Made by a program: the position numbers and the translations under genes | Origin: Halictus rubicundus | Lineage: Eukaryota; Arthropoda; Insecta; Hymenoptera; Halictidae | NCBI RefSeq assembly: GCF_050948215.1 | Contig: NW_027488644.1 | Span: forward strand, 62,001-126,000 | Reading direction: 5' to 3' | DNA length: 64,000 nucleotides | Notes under the pieces: model-generated | What the model saw: only the letters and a program-made list of their open reading frames with translations | What the model was told of the DNA's origin: nothing | Database searches by the model: none | Shown here: positions 26,770-38,774 of the stretch, piece after piece | Layout of the letters: each line of letters opens with the position of its first letter | Position numbering within the stretch: position 1 is the stretch's first letter

Positions 26770-29700
26770 GATAGAGTACAGGATATTATAGAGGATAAGA
26801 TAATATAGAGAATAGGATAGGATAGAGGATAGGAGAGGATAGAGGATAGGATAGGATAGAGGATAGGATAGGATAGAGTATAGGATAGTATAGAGAATAG
26901 AATAGGATAGAGGATATGATAGGATAGAGGATCGGATAGGATAGAGGGTAGAATAGAGAATTGGATGGCATAGAGGATACGATACGATAGAGGATAGGAT
27001 AGGATAGAGGATAGGATAGGATAGAGGATAGGATATTATAGAGGATAGGATAGGATAGACGATATTATAGGGGATTGGATAGGATAGAGGATATGATAGG
27101 ATAGAGGATAGGATAGGATAGAGGATAGGATAGGATAGAGGATAGGATAGGACAGAGGATACCATACGATAGAGGATATGCTAGGATAGACGGTAGGATA
27201 GAGAATTGGATAGGATGGAGGATACGATACGATAGAGGATAGGATAGGGTATATGATATTATGGGATGGAGGATAGGATAGGATAGACGATAGGATGGGG
27301 GATTGGATAGGATAGAGGATATGATAGGATAGAGGATAGGACAGGACAGAGGATAGGATAGGACAGAGGATAGGATAGGATAAAGGATAGGATAGGGTAG
27401 AGGATAAGATACGATAGAGGATAGGATAGGATAGAGTACAGGATAGTATAGAGGATAAGATAATATAGAGAATAGGATATTATAGAGGATAGGACAGGAT
27501 GGAGGATAGGATAGGATAGAGTACAGGATAGTATAGAGGATAACATAATATAGAGAATAGGATAGGATAGAGGATATGACAGGATAGAGGATAGGATAGG
27601 ATAGAGGATAGGATAGGATATAGGATAGAATAGGATAGATGTAGGATAGAGGATTGGATAGGATAGAGGATACGATACGATAGAGGATAAGATAGGATAG
27701 GGGGTAGGATAGAGAATTGGATGGGATAGAGGATAAGATACGATAGAGGATAGGATAGGATAGAGGGTAGGATAGAGAATTGAATAGGATTGAGGATATT
27801 ATGGGATAGAGGATAGGATAGGATTGGATAGAATAGGATAGAGGATAGGATATGGTAGAGGATAGGATAAGATAGAGGATAGGATAGAATAGAGTACAGG
27901 ATAGTATAGAGGATAAGATTATATAGAGAATAGGATAGGATAGAGGATAGGACAGGATAGAGGATAGGATAGGATAGAGGATAGGATAGGATAGAGGATA
28001 GGATAGGATAGAGAATAGAATACGATAGAGGAATGGATAGGATAGGGGTTACCATACGATAGAGGATAGGCTGGGATAGAGGGTAGGATAGAGAATTGAA
28101 TAGGATAGAGGACACAATACGATAGAGGATAGAATAGGATATATGATATTATAGGATGGAGGATACGATATTATAGAGGATAGGATAGGATAGAGGATAG
28201 GACAGGATGGAGGATAGGATAGGATAGAGTACAGGATAGTATAGAGGATAAGATAATATAGAGAATAGGATAGGATAGAGGATAGGACAGGATAGAGGAT
28301 AGGATAGGATAGAGGATAGGATAGGATGGAGGATAGGATGGAGGATAGGATAGGATAGAGGATAGGACAGGACAGAGGATAGGATAGGACAGAGGATAGG
28401 ATAGGATAGAGGAGAGGATAGGATAGACGATAGTATAGGATAGAGTACAGGATAGTATAGAGGATAAGATAATATAGAGAATAGGATAGGATAGAGGATA
28501 GGACAGGATAGAGGATAGGATAGGATAGAGGATAGGATAGGATAGGATGGAGGATAGGATAGGATAGAGTATAGGATAGGATAGAGAATAGAATACGATA
28601 GAGGATAGGATAGGATAGAGGATAGGATAGTATAGAGAATAGAATAGGATAGAGGATAGGATAGGATTGAGGATAGGATAGGATAGATGATAGGATAGAG
28701 GATTGGATGGGATAGAGGATACGATACGATAGAGGATAGGATAGCATAGAGGGTAGGATAGAGAATTGAATAGGATTGAGGATATTATAGGATAGAGGAT
28801 ATTATAGGATAGAGGATAGGATAGGATAGGATAGGACAGAAGATACTATAGGCTAGATGATAGGATAAGATAGAGGATAGGATAGAATAGAGCACAGGAT
28901 AGTATAGAGGATAAGATAATATAGAGAATAGGATAGGATAGAGGATAGGACAGGATAGAGGATAGGATAGGATAGAGGATAGGATAGGATATAGGATAGA
29001 ATAGGATAGAGGATAGGATAGGATTGAGTATAGGATAGGATAGAGGATAGGATAGAATAGAGGATAGGATATAATAGAGGATAGGATAGGATAGAGGATA
29101 GGATAGGATAGAGGGTAGGATAGAGAATTGAATAGGATTGAGGATATTATAGGATAGAGGATATTATAGGATAGAGGATAGGATAGGATAGGATAGGATA
29201 GAAGATAGGATAGGCTAGATGATAGGATAAGATAGAGGATAGGATATAATAGAGCACAGGATAGTATAGAGGATAAGATAATATAGAGAATAGGATAGGA
29301 TAGAGGATAGGACAGGATAGAGGATAGGATAGGATAGAGGATAGGTTAGGATAGAGGATAGGATAGGATAGAGGATAGGATTGAGGATAGGATAGGATAG
29401 AGGATAGGATAGGATAGAGGATAGGATAAGATAGAGGATAGGATAGGATAGAGGATATGATAGGCTAGGATAGAGGATAGGATAGGATTGAGGATAGGAT
29501 AGGATAGAGTACAGGATAGTATAGAGGATAAGATAATATACAGAATAGGATAGGATAGAGGATAGGACAGGATAGAGGATAGGATAGGATAGATGATAGG
29601 ATAGGATAGAGGATAGGATAGGATAGATGATGTGATAAGCTAGGATAGAGGATAGGATAGGATTGAGGATAGGATAGGATAGAGGATAGGATAGGATAGA

Positions 29701-30037
29701 GGATAGGATAGGATAGAGGATAGGATAGGATAGAGGATAGGATAGAGGATTGGATAGGATTGGGGATATTATGGGATAGAGGATAGGATAGGATAGGATA
29801 GGATAGAGGATAGGATAGGATAGAGGATATGATAGGATAGAGGATAGGATAAGATAGAGGATAGGATAGGATAGAGGATATGATAGGCTAGGATAGAGGA
29901 TAGGATAGGATTGAGGATAGGATAGGATATAGGATATGATAGGCTAGGATAGAGGATAGGATAGGATTGAGGATAGGATAGGATAGATGATAGGATAGAG
30001 AATTGGATGGGATAGAGGATACGATACGATAGAGGAT
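26770..30037 (+). repeat. 5,017-bp-offset duplicate of 21753-25020 (includes HOR-B copy 4)
   Basis: The offset stays at 5,017 bp over about 3.27 kb at every landmark tested: 21769 and 26786, 22242 and 27259, 23030 and 28047 (GGTTACC), 24524 and 29541, 24741 and 29758. The constant offset over this length suggests a recent duplication. Private differences include GGACAGAAGATACTATAGG near 28835-28850. It diverges from its partner where that copy acquires GGATCGG. Confidence 0.88.
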
Positions 30038-30754
30038 AGGATAGGATAGAGGATGGGATAGGACAGAGGATAGGATAGGATAGAGGATAGGATAGGATAG
30101 AGGATAGGATAAGATAGAGGATAGGATAGGATAGAGGATATGATAGGCTAGGATAGAGGATAGGATAGGATTGAGGATAGGATAGGATAGAGTACAGGAT
30201 AGTATAGAGGATAAGATAATATAGAGAATAGGATAGGATAGAGGATAGGACAGGATAGAGGATAGGATAGGATAGATGATAGGATAGGATAGAGGATAGG
30301 ATATGATAGAGGATGTGATAAGCTAGGATAGAGGATAGGATAGGATTGAGGATAGGATAGGATAGAGGATAGGATAGGATAGAGGATAGGATAGGATAGA
30401 GGATTGGATAGGATTGGGGATATTATGGGATAGAGGATAGGATAGGATAGGATAGGATAGAGGATAGGATAGGATAGAGGATATGATAGGATAGAGGATA
30501 GGATAAGATAGAGGATAGGATAGGATAGAGGATATGATAGGCTAGGATAGAGGATAGGATAGGATTGAGGATAGGATAGGATAGAGTACAGGATAGTATA
30601 GAGGATAAGATAATATAGAGAATAGGATTATATAGAGGATAGGACAGGATGGAGGATAGGATAGGATAGAGTACAGGATAGTATAGAGGATAAGATAATA
30701 TAGAGAATAGGATAGGATAGAGGATAGGACAGGATAGAGGATAGGATAGGATAG
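30038..30754 (+). repeat. Local tandem copies of about 0.65-0.68 kb
   Basis: The GATAAGATAGAGG landmark at 29428 recurs at 30111 (683 bp), and the related one at 29851 recurs at 30504 (653 bp). Each copy carries GATAGGCTAGG, a GTAC cassette, GATGTGATAAGC and GATTGGGG in that order. A unit with GGATTATATAGAGG at 30625 is first seen here and recurs at 31666. Confidence 0.75.
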
Positions 30755-33580
30755 ATGATAGGATAGGATAGAGGATAGGATAGGATAGAGGATGTGATAA
30801 GCTAGGATAGAGGATAGGATAGGATTGAGGATAGGATAGGATAGAGGATAGGATAGGATAGAGGATAGGATAGAGGATAGGATAGGATAGAGGATAGGAT
30901 AGAGGATTGGATAGGATTGGGGATATTATGGGATAGAGGATAGGATAGGATAGGATAGGATAGAGGATAGGATAGGATAGAGGATATGATAGGATAGAGG
31001 ATAGGATAGGATAGGATATATGATACTATAGGATGGAGGATACGATATTATAGAGGATAGTATAGGATAGAGGATAGGATAGGGTAGAGGATAGGATAAG
31101 ATAGAGGATAGGATAGAATAGAGTACAGGATAGTGTAGAGGATAAGATAATATAGAGAATAGGATAGGATAGAGGATAGGACAGGATAGAGGATAGGATA
31201 GGATAGAGGATAGGATAGGATAGAGGATAGGATAGGATAGATGATAGGATAGAAGATTGGATAAGGATAGAGGATACGATACGATAGAGGATAGGATAGG
31301 ATAGAGGATAGGATAGGATAGAGGATAGGATAGGATATATGATACTATAGGATGGAGGATACGATATTATAGAGGATAGGATAGGGTAGAGGATAGGATA
31401 AGATAGAGGATAGGATAGGATTGAGGATAGGATAGGATAGATGATAGGATAGAGGATTGGATGGGATAGAGGATACGATACGATAGAGGATAGGGTAGGA
31501 TAGAGGGTAGGATAGGATAGAGAATAGGATAGGATAGTGGATATAATAGGCTAGCATAGAGGATAGGATAGGATAGGATAGGATAGGATAGAGGATAGGA
31601 TAGGATTGAGGATAGGATAGGATAGAGTACAGGATAGTATAGAGGATAAGATAATATAGAGAATAGGATTATATAGAGGATAGGACAGGATGGAGGATAG
31701 GATAGGATAGAGTACAGGATAGTATAGAGGATAAGATAATATAGAGAATAGGATAGGATAGAGGATAGGACAGGATAGAGGATAGGATAGGATAGATGAT
31801 AGGATAGGATAGAGGATAGGATAGGATAGAGGATGTGATAAGCTAGGATAGAGGATAGGATAGGATTGAGGATAGGATAGGATAGAGGATAGGATAGGAT
31901 AGAGGATAGGATAGGATAGAGGATAGGATAGAGGATTGGATAGGATTGGGGATATTATGGGATAGAGGATAGGATAGGATAGGATAGGATAGAGGATAGG
32001 ATAGGATAGAGGATATGATAGGATAGAGGATAGGATAGGATAGGATATATGATACTATAGGATGGAGGATACGATATTATAGAGGATAGTATAGGATAGA
32101 GGATAGGATAGGGTAGAGGATAGGATAAGATAGAGGATAGGATAGAATAGAGTACAGGATAGTGTAGAGGATAAGATAATATAGAGAATAGGATAGGATA
32201 GAGGATAGGACAGGATAGAGGATAGGATAGGATAGAGGATTGATAGGATAGAGGATAGGATAGGATAGGATAGGATAGAGGATAGGATAGGATAAAGGAT
32301 AGGATAGGATAGAGGATAGGATAGGATATATAATACTATAGGATGAAGGATACGATATTATAGAGGATAGTATAGGATAGAGGATAGGATAGGATAGAGG
32401 ATAGGATAGAGGATAGGATAGAGGATTGGATAGGATTGAGGATATTATGGGATAGAGGATAGGATACGATAGGATAGGATAGTATAGAGGATAGGATAGG
32501 ATAGAGGATAGGATAGGATAGACGATAGGATGGGATAGAGGATAGGATAGAGGATAGGATAGAGGATAGGATAGAGGATAGGATAGGATATATGATACTA
32601 TAGGATGGAGAATACGATATTATAGAGGATAGTATACGATAGAGGATAGGATAGGGTAGAGGATAGGATAAGATAGATGATAGGATAGGGTAGATAATAG
32701 GATAAGATAGAGGATAGGATAGAATAGAGTACAGGATAGTATAGAGGATAAGATAATAAAGAGAATAGGATAGGATAGAGGATAGGATAGGATAGAGGAT
32801 AGGATAGGATAGAGGATAAGATAATATAGGGAATAGGATAGGATAGAGGATAGGCCAGGATAGAGGATAGGATAGGATAGAGTACAGGATAGTATAGAGG
32901 ATAAGATAATATAGAGAATAGGATAGGATAGAGGATAGGACAGGATAGAGGATAGGATAGGATAGATGATAGGATAGGATAGAGGATAGGATAGGATAGA
33001 GGATAGGATAGGATAGAGGATATGATAGGCTAGGATAGAGGATAGGATAGGATTGAGGATAGGATAGGATAGAGTACAGGATAGTATAGAGGATAAGATA
33101 ATATAGAGAATAGGATAGGATAGAGGATAGGACAGGATGGCGGATAGGATAGGATAGAGTACAGGATAGTATAGAGGATAAGATAATATAGAGAATAGGA
33201 TAGGATAGAGGATTGGACAGGATAGAGGATAGGATAGGGTAGAGGATAGGATAGGATAGAGGATAGCATAGGATAGAGGATATGATAAGCTAGGATAGAG
33301 GATAGGATAGGATTGAGGATAGGATAGGATAGAGGATAGGATAGGATAGAGGATAGGATAGAGGATTGGATAGGATTGAGGATATTATGGGATAGAGGAT
33401 AGGATAGGATAGGATAGGATAGAGGATAGGATAGGATAGAGGATATGATAGGATAGAGGATAGGATAGGATAGAGGATAGGCTAGGATAGAGGATAGGAT
33501 AGGATAGAGGATGGGATAGGATAGAGGATAGGATAGGATAGAGGATAGGATGGAGGATAGGATAGAGGATTGGATAGGAT
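30755..33580 (+). repeat. HOR-C copy 1 (7,982-bp-offset duplicate, 2.8 kb)
   Basis: Repeated at 38737-41562. The offset is 7,982 at GATGTG (30791 and 38773), the open-frame edge 31345 and 39327, the 16-bp unit (32235 and 40217), GGCC (32853 and 40835) and the final GAGGATTGG (33565 and 41547). It contains an internal tandem repeat at offset about 1,029-1,041 bp (30.54-31.15 and 31.58-32.19 kb). The right end is abrupt: GGATAGAGGGTAG here against GGATTGAGGATTTTATGGG in the partner. Confidence 0.88.
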
Positions 33581-33880
33581 AGAGGGTAGAATAGAGAATT
33601 GGATGGCATAGAGGATACGATACGATAGAGGATAGGATAGGATAGAGGATAGGATAGGATAGAGTACAGGATAGTATAGAGGATAAGATAATATAGAGAA
33701 TAGGATATTATAGAGGATAGGACAGGATGGAGGATAGGATAGGATAGAGTACAGGATAGTATAGAGGATAACATAATATAGAGAATAGGATAGGATAGAG
33801 GATATGACAGGATAGAGGATAGGATAGGATAGAGGATAGGATAGGATGGAGGATAGGATGGAGGATAGGATAGGATAGAG
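32770..33880 (+). repeat. Left member of 2,635-bp offset pair
   Basis: Repeated at 35405-36515. Shared features are GGCC (32853 and 35488), the open frames 33030-33269 and 35665-35904 with the same private substitution, and GAGGATTGGACAGG near 33211. The 41-kb relative lacks these two variants (it reads GAGGATAGGACAGG), so the 32.8/35.4 pair is the more recent split. Confidence 0.84.
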
Positions 33881-35434
33881 GATAGGATAGGATTGAGGAT
33901 AGGATAGGATAGAGGATAGGATAGGATAGAGTACAGGATAGTATAGAGGATAAGATAATATAGAGAATAGGATAGGATAGAGGATAGGACAGGATAGAGG
34001 ATAGGATAGGATAGAGGATAGGATAGGATAGAGGATAGGATGGAGGATAGGATAGGATAGAGGATATGATAAGCTAGGATAGAGGATAGGATAGGATAGA
34101 GGATAGGATAGTATAGAGAATAGAATTGGATAGAGGATAGGATAGGATTGAGGATAGGATAGGATAGATGATAGGATAGAGGTTTGGATAGGATAGAGGA
34201 TACGATACGATAGAGGATAGGATAGGATAGATGATAGGATAGGATAGAGGATAGGATAGGATAGAGGATATGATAAGCGAGGATAGAGGATAGGATAGGA
34301 TTGAGGATAGGATAGGATAGAGGATAGGATAGGATAGAGGATAGGATAGGATAGAGGATAGGATAGAGGATTGGATAGGATTGAGGATATTATGGGATAG
34401 AGGATAGGATAGGATAGGATAGGATAGAGGATAGGATAGGATAGAGGATATGATAAGGTAGGATAGAGGATAGGATAGGATTGAGGATAGGATAGAATAG
34501 AGTACAGGATAGTATAGAGGATAAGATAATATAGAGAATAGGATAGGATAGAGGATAGGACAGGATAGAGGATTGGATGGGATAGAGGATACGATACGAT
34601 AGAGGATAGGATAGCATAGAGGGTAGGATAGACAATTGGATGGCATAGAGGATACGATACGATACAGGATAGAACAGGATAGAGGATAGGATAGGATAGA
34701 GGATAGGATAGGATGGAGGATAGGATGGAGGATAGGATAGGATAGAGGATATGATAAGCTAGGATAGAGGATAGGATAGGATAGAGGATGGGATAGTATA
34801 GAGAATAGAATAGGATAGAGGATAGGATAGGATTGAGGATAGGATAGGATAGAGGATACGATACGATAGAGGATAGGATAGGATAGATGATAGGATAGGA
34901 TAGAGGATAGGATATGATAGAGGATATGATAAGCTAGGATAGAGGATAGGATAGGATTGAGGATAGGATAGGATAGAGGATAGGATAGGATAGAGGATAG
35001 GAGAGAGGATTGGATAGGATTGAGGATATTATGGGATAGAGGATAGGATACGATAGAGGATAGGATAGCATAGAGGGTAGGATAGAGAATTGGATGGCAT
35101 AGAGGATACGATACGATACAGGATAGAACAGGATAGAGGATAGGATAGGATAGAGGATAGGATAGGATAGAGGATATGATAGGCTAGGATAGAGGATAGG
35201 ATAGGATTGAGGATAGGATAGGATAGAGTACAGGATAGTATAGAGGATAAGATAATATAGAGAATAGGATAGGATAGAGGATAGGACAGGATGGCGGATA
35301 GGATAGGATAGAGTACAGGATAGTATAGAGGATAAGATAATATAGAGAATAGGATAGGATAGAGGATAGGACAGGATAGAGGATAGGATAGGGTAGAGGA
35401 TAGGATAGGATAGAGGATAGGATAGGATAGAGGA
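33870..35434 (+). repeat. Left member of 3,340-bp offset pair
   Basis: Repeated at 37210-38774. Shared private units are AATAGAATTGG, GGTTTGGATAGG, GATAAGCGAGG, GACAATTGGATGGC, ACAGGATAGAACAGG and GGAGAGAGG. The reverse-strand open frames 34074-34646 and 37414-37986 translate identically, which indicates very high identity. Confidence 0.85.
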
Positions 35435-36515
35435 TAGGATAGGATAGAGGATAAGATAATATAGGGAATAGGATAGGATAGAGGATAGGCCAGGATAGAG
35501 GATAGGATAGGATAGAGTACAGGATAGTATAGAGGATAAGATAATATAGAGAATAGGATAGGATAGAGGATAGGACAGGATAGAGGATAGGATAGGATAG
35601 ATGATAGGATAGGATAGAGGATAGGATAGGATAGAGGATAGGATAGGATAGAGGATATGATAGGCTAGGATAGAGGATAGGATAGGATTGAGGATAGGAT
35701 AGGATAGAGTACAGGATAGTATAGAGGATAAGATAATATAGAGAATAGGATAGGATAGAGGATAGGACAGGATGGCGGATAGGATAGGATAGAGTACAGG
35801 ATAGTATAGAGGATAAGATAATATAGAGAATAGGATAGGATAGAGGATTGGACAGGATAGAGGATAGGATAGGGTAGAGGATAGGATAGGATAGAGGATA
35901 GCATAGGATAGAGGATATGATAAGCTAGGATAGAGGATAGGATAGGATTGAGGATAGGATAGGATAGAGGATAGGATAGGATAGAGGATAGGATAGAGGA
36001 TTGGATAGGATTGAGGATATTATGGGATAGAGGATAGGATAGGATAGGATAGGATAGAGGATAGGATAGGATAGAGGATATGATAGGATAGAGGATAGGA
36101 TAGGATAGAGGATAGGCTAGGATAGAGGATAGGATAGGATAGAGGATGGGATAGGATAGAGGATAGGATAGGATAGAGGATAGGATGGAGGATAGGATAG
36201 AGGATTGGATAGGATAGAGGGTAGAATAGAGAATTGGATGGCATAGAGGATACGATACGATAGAGGATAGGATAGGATAGAGGATAGGATAGGATAGAGT
36301 ACAGGATAGTATAGAGGATAAGATAATATAGAGAATAGGATATTATAGAGGATAGGACAGGATGGAGGATAGGATAGGATAGAGTACAGGATAGTATAGA
36401 GGATAACATAATATAGAGAATAGGATAGGATAGAGGATATGACAGGATAGAGGATAGGATAGGATAGAGGATAGGATAGGATGGAGGATAGGATGGAGGA
36501 TAGGATAGGATAGAG
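35405..36515 (+). repeat. Right member of 2,635-bp offset pair
   Basis: Homologue of 32770-33880. It diverges after the GGATGGAGGATAGG units, where this copy proceeds to GATATGATAAGCTAGG and the other to GGATTGAGG. Confidence 0.83.
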
Positions 36516-38313
36516 GATATGATAAGCTAGGATAGAGGATAGGATAGGATAGAGGATAGGATAGAGGATTGGATAGGATTGAGGATATTATGGGATAGAG
36601 GATAGGATAGGATAGGATAGGATAGAGGATAGGATAGGATAGGATAGGATAGAGGATAGGATAGGATAGAGGATATGATAAGGTAGGATAGAGGATAGGA
36701 TAGGATTGAGGATAGGATAGAATAGAGTACAGGATAGTATAGAGGATAAGATAATATAGAGAATAGGATAGGATAGAGGATAGGACAGGATAGAGGATTG
36801 GATGGGATAGAGGATACGATACGATAGAGGATAGGATAGCATAGAGGGTAGGATAGAGAATTGGATGGCATAGAGGATACGATACGATACAGGATAGAAC
36901 AGGATAGAGGATAGGATAGGATAGAGGATAGGATAGGATAGAGGATAGGATAGGATAGAGGATAGGATAGGATTGAGGATAGGATAGGATAGAGTACAGG
37001 ATAGTATAGAGGATAAGATAATATAGAGAATAGGATAGGATAGAGGATAGGACAGGATGGCGGATAGGATAGGATAGAGTACAGGATAGTATAGAGGATA
37101 AGATAATATAGAGAATAGGATAGGATAGAGGATAGGACAGGATAGAGGATAGGATAGGGTAGACGATAGGATACGATAGAGGATAGCATAGGATAGAGGA
37201 TATGATAAGCTAGGATAGAGGATAGGATAGGATTGAGGATAGGATAGGATAGAGGATAGGATAGGATAGAGTACAGGATAGTATAGAGGATAAGATAATA
37301 TAGAGAATAGGATAGGATAGAGGATAGGACAGGATAGAGGATAGGATAGGATAGAGGATAGGATAGGATAGAGGATAGGATGGAGGATAGGATAGGATAG
37401 AGGATATGATAAGCTAGGATAGAGGATAGGATAGGATAGAGGATAGGATAGTATAGAGAATAGAATTGGATAGAGGATAGGATAGGATTGAGGATAGGAT
37501 AGGATAGATGATAGGATAGAGGTTTGGATAGGATAGAGGATACGATACGATAGAGGATAGGATAGGATAGATGATAGGATAGGATAGAGGATAGGATAGG
37601 ATAGAGGATATGATAAGCGAGGATAGAGGATAGGATAGGATTGAGGATAGGATAGGATAGAGGATAGGATAGGATAGAGGATAGGATAGGATAGAGGATA
37701 GGATAGAGGATTGGATAGGATTGAGGATATTATGGGATAGAGGATAGGATAGGATAGGATAGGATAGAGGATAGGATAGGATAGAGGATATGATAAGGTA
37801 GGATAGAGGATAGGATAGGATTGAGGATAGGATAGAATAGAGTACAGGATAGTATAGAGGATAAGATAATATAGAGAATAGGATAGGATAGAGGATAGGA
37901 CAGGATAGAGGATTGGATGGGATAGAGGATACGATACGATAGAGGATAGGATAGCATAGAGGGTAGGATAGACAATTGGATGGCATAGAGGATACGATAC
38001 GATACAGGATAGAACAGGATAGAGGATAGGATAGGATAGAGGATAGGATAGGATGGAGGATAGGATGGAGGATAGGATAGGATAGAGGATATGATAAGCT
38101 AGGATAGAGGATAGGATAGGATAGAGGATGGGATAGTATAGAGAATAGAATAGGATAGAGGATAGGATAGGATTGAGGATAGGATAGGATAGAGGATACG
38201 ATACGATAGAGGATAGGATAGGATAGATGATAGGATAGGATAGAGGATAGGATATGATAGAGGATATGATAAGCTAGGATAGAGGATAGGATAGGATTGA
38301 GGATAGGATAGGA
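36207..38313 (+). repeat. Left member of 5,578/5,617-bp offset pair
   Basis: Repeated at 41785-43930. The offset is 5,578 at GAGGGTAGAATAG (36217 and 41795) and 5,617 at 37414 and 43031. The 39-bp difference lies near 36950 and 42540, where the later copy has the GATATGATAGGCTAGG unit. Both carry GACGATAGGATACG and GATAAGCGAGG variants. Confidence 0.82.
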
Positions 38314-38774
38314 TAGAGGATAGGATAGGATAGAGGATAGGAGAGAGGATTGGATAGGATTGAGGATATTATGGGATAGAGGATAGGATACGATAGAGGA
38401 TAGGATAGCATAGAGGGTAGGATAGAGAATTGGATGGCATAGAGGATACGATACGATACAGGATAGAACAGGATAGAGGATAGGATAGGATAGAGGATAG
38501 GATAGGATAGAGGATATGATAGGCTAGGATAGAGGATAGGATAGGATTGAGGATAGGATAGGATAGAGTACAGGATAGTATAGAGGATAAGATAATATAG
38601 AGAATAGGATAGGATAGAGGATAGGACAGGATGGCGGATAGGATAGGATAGAGTACAGGATAGTATAGAGGATAAGATAATATAGAGAATAGGATAGGAT
38701 AGAGGATAGGACAGGATAGAGGATAGGATAGGGTAGAGGATAGGATAGGATAGAGGATAGGATAGGATAGAGGA
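37210..38774 (+). repeat. Right member of 3,340-bp offset pair
   Basis: Homologue of 33870-35434. It ends at the same point that HOR-C copy 2 begins: GGATGTGATAAGC at 38773 against GGATAGGATAGG at the equivalent place in the partner. The exchange point is therefore confined to a few monomers. Confidence 0.84.
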
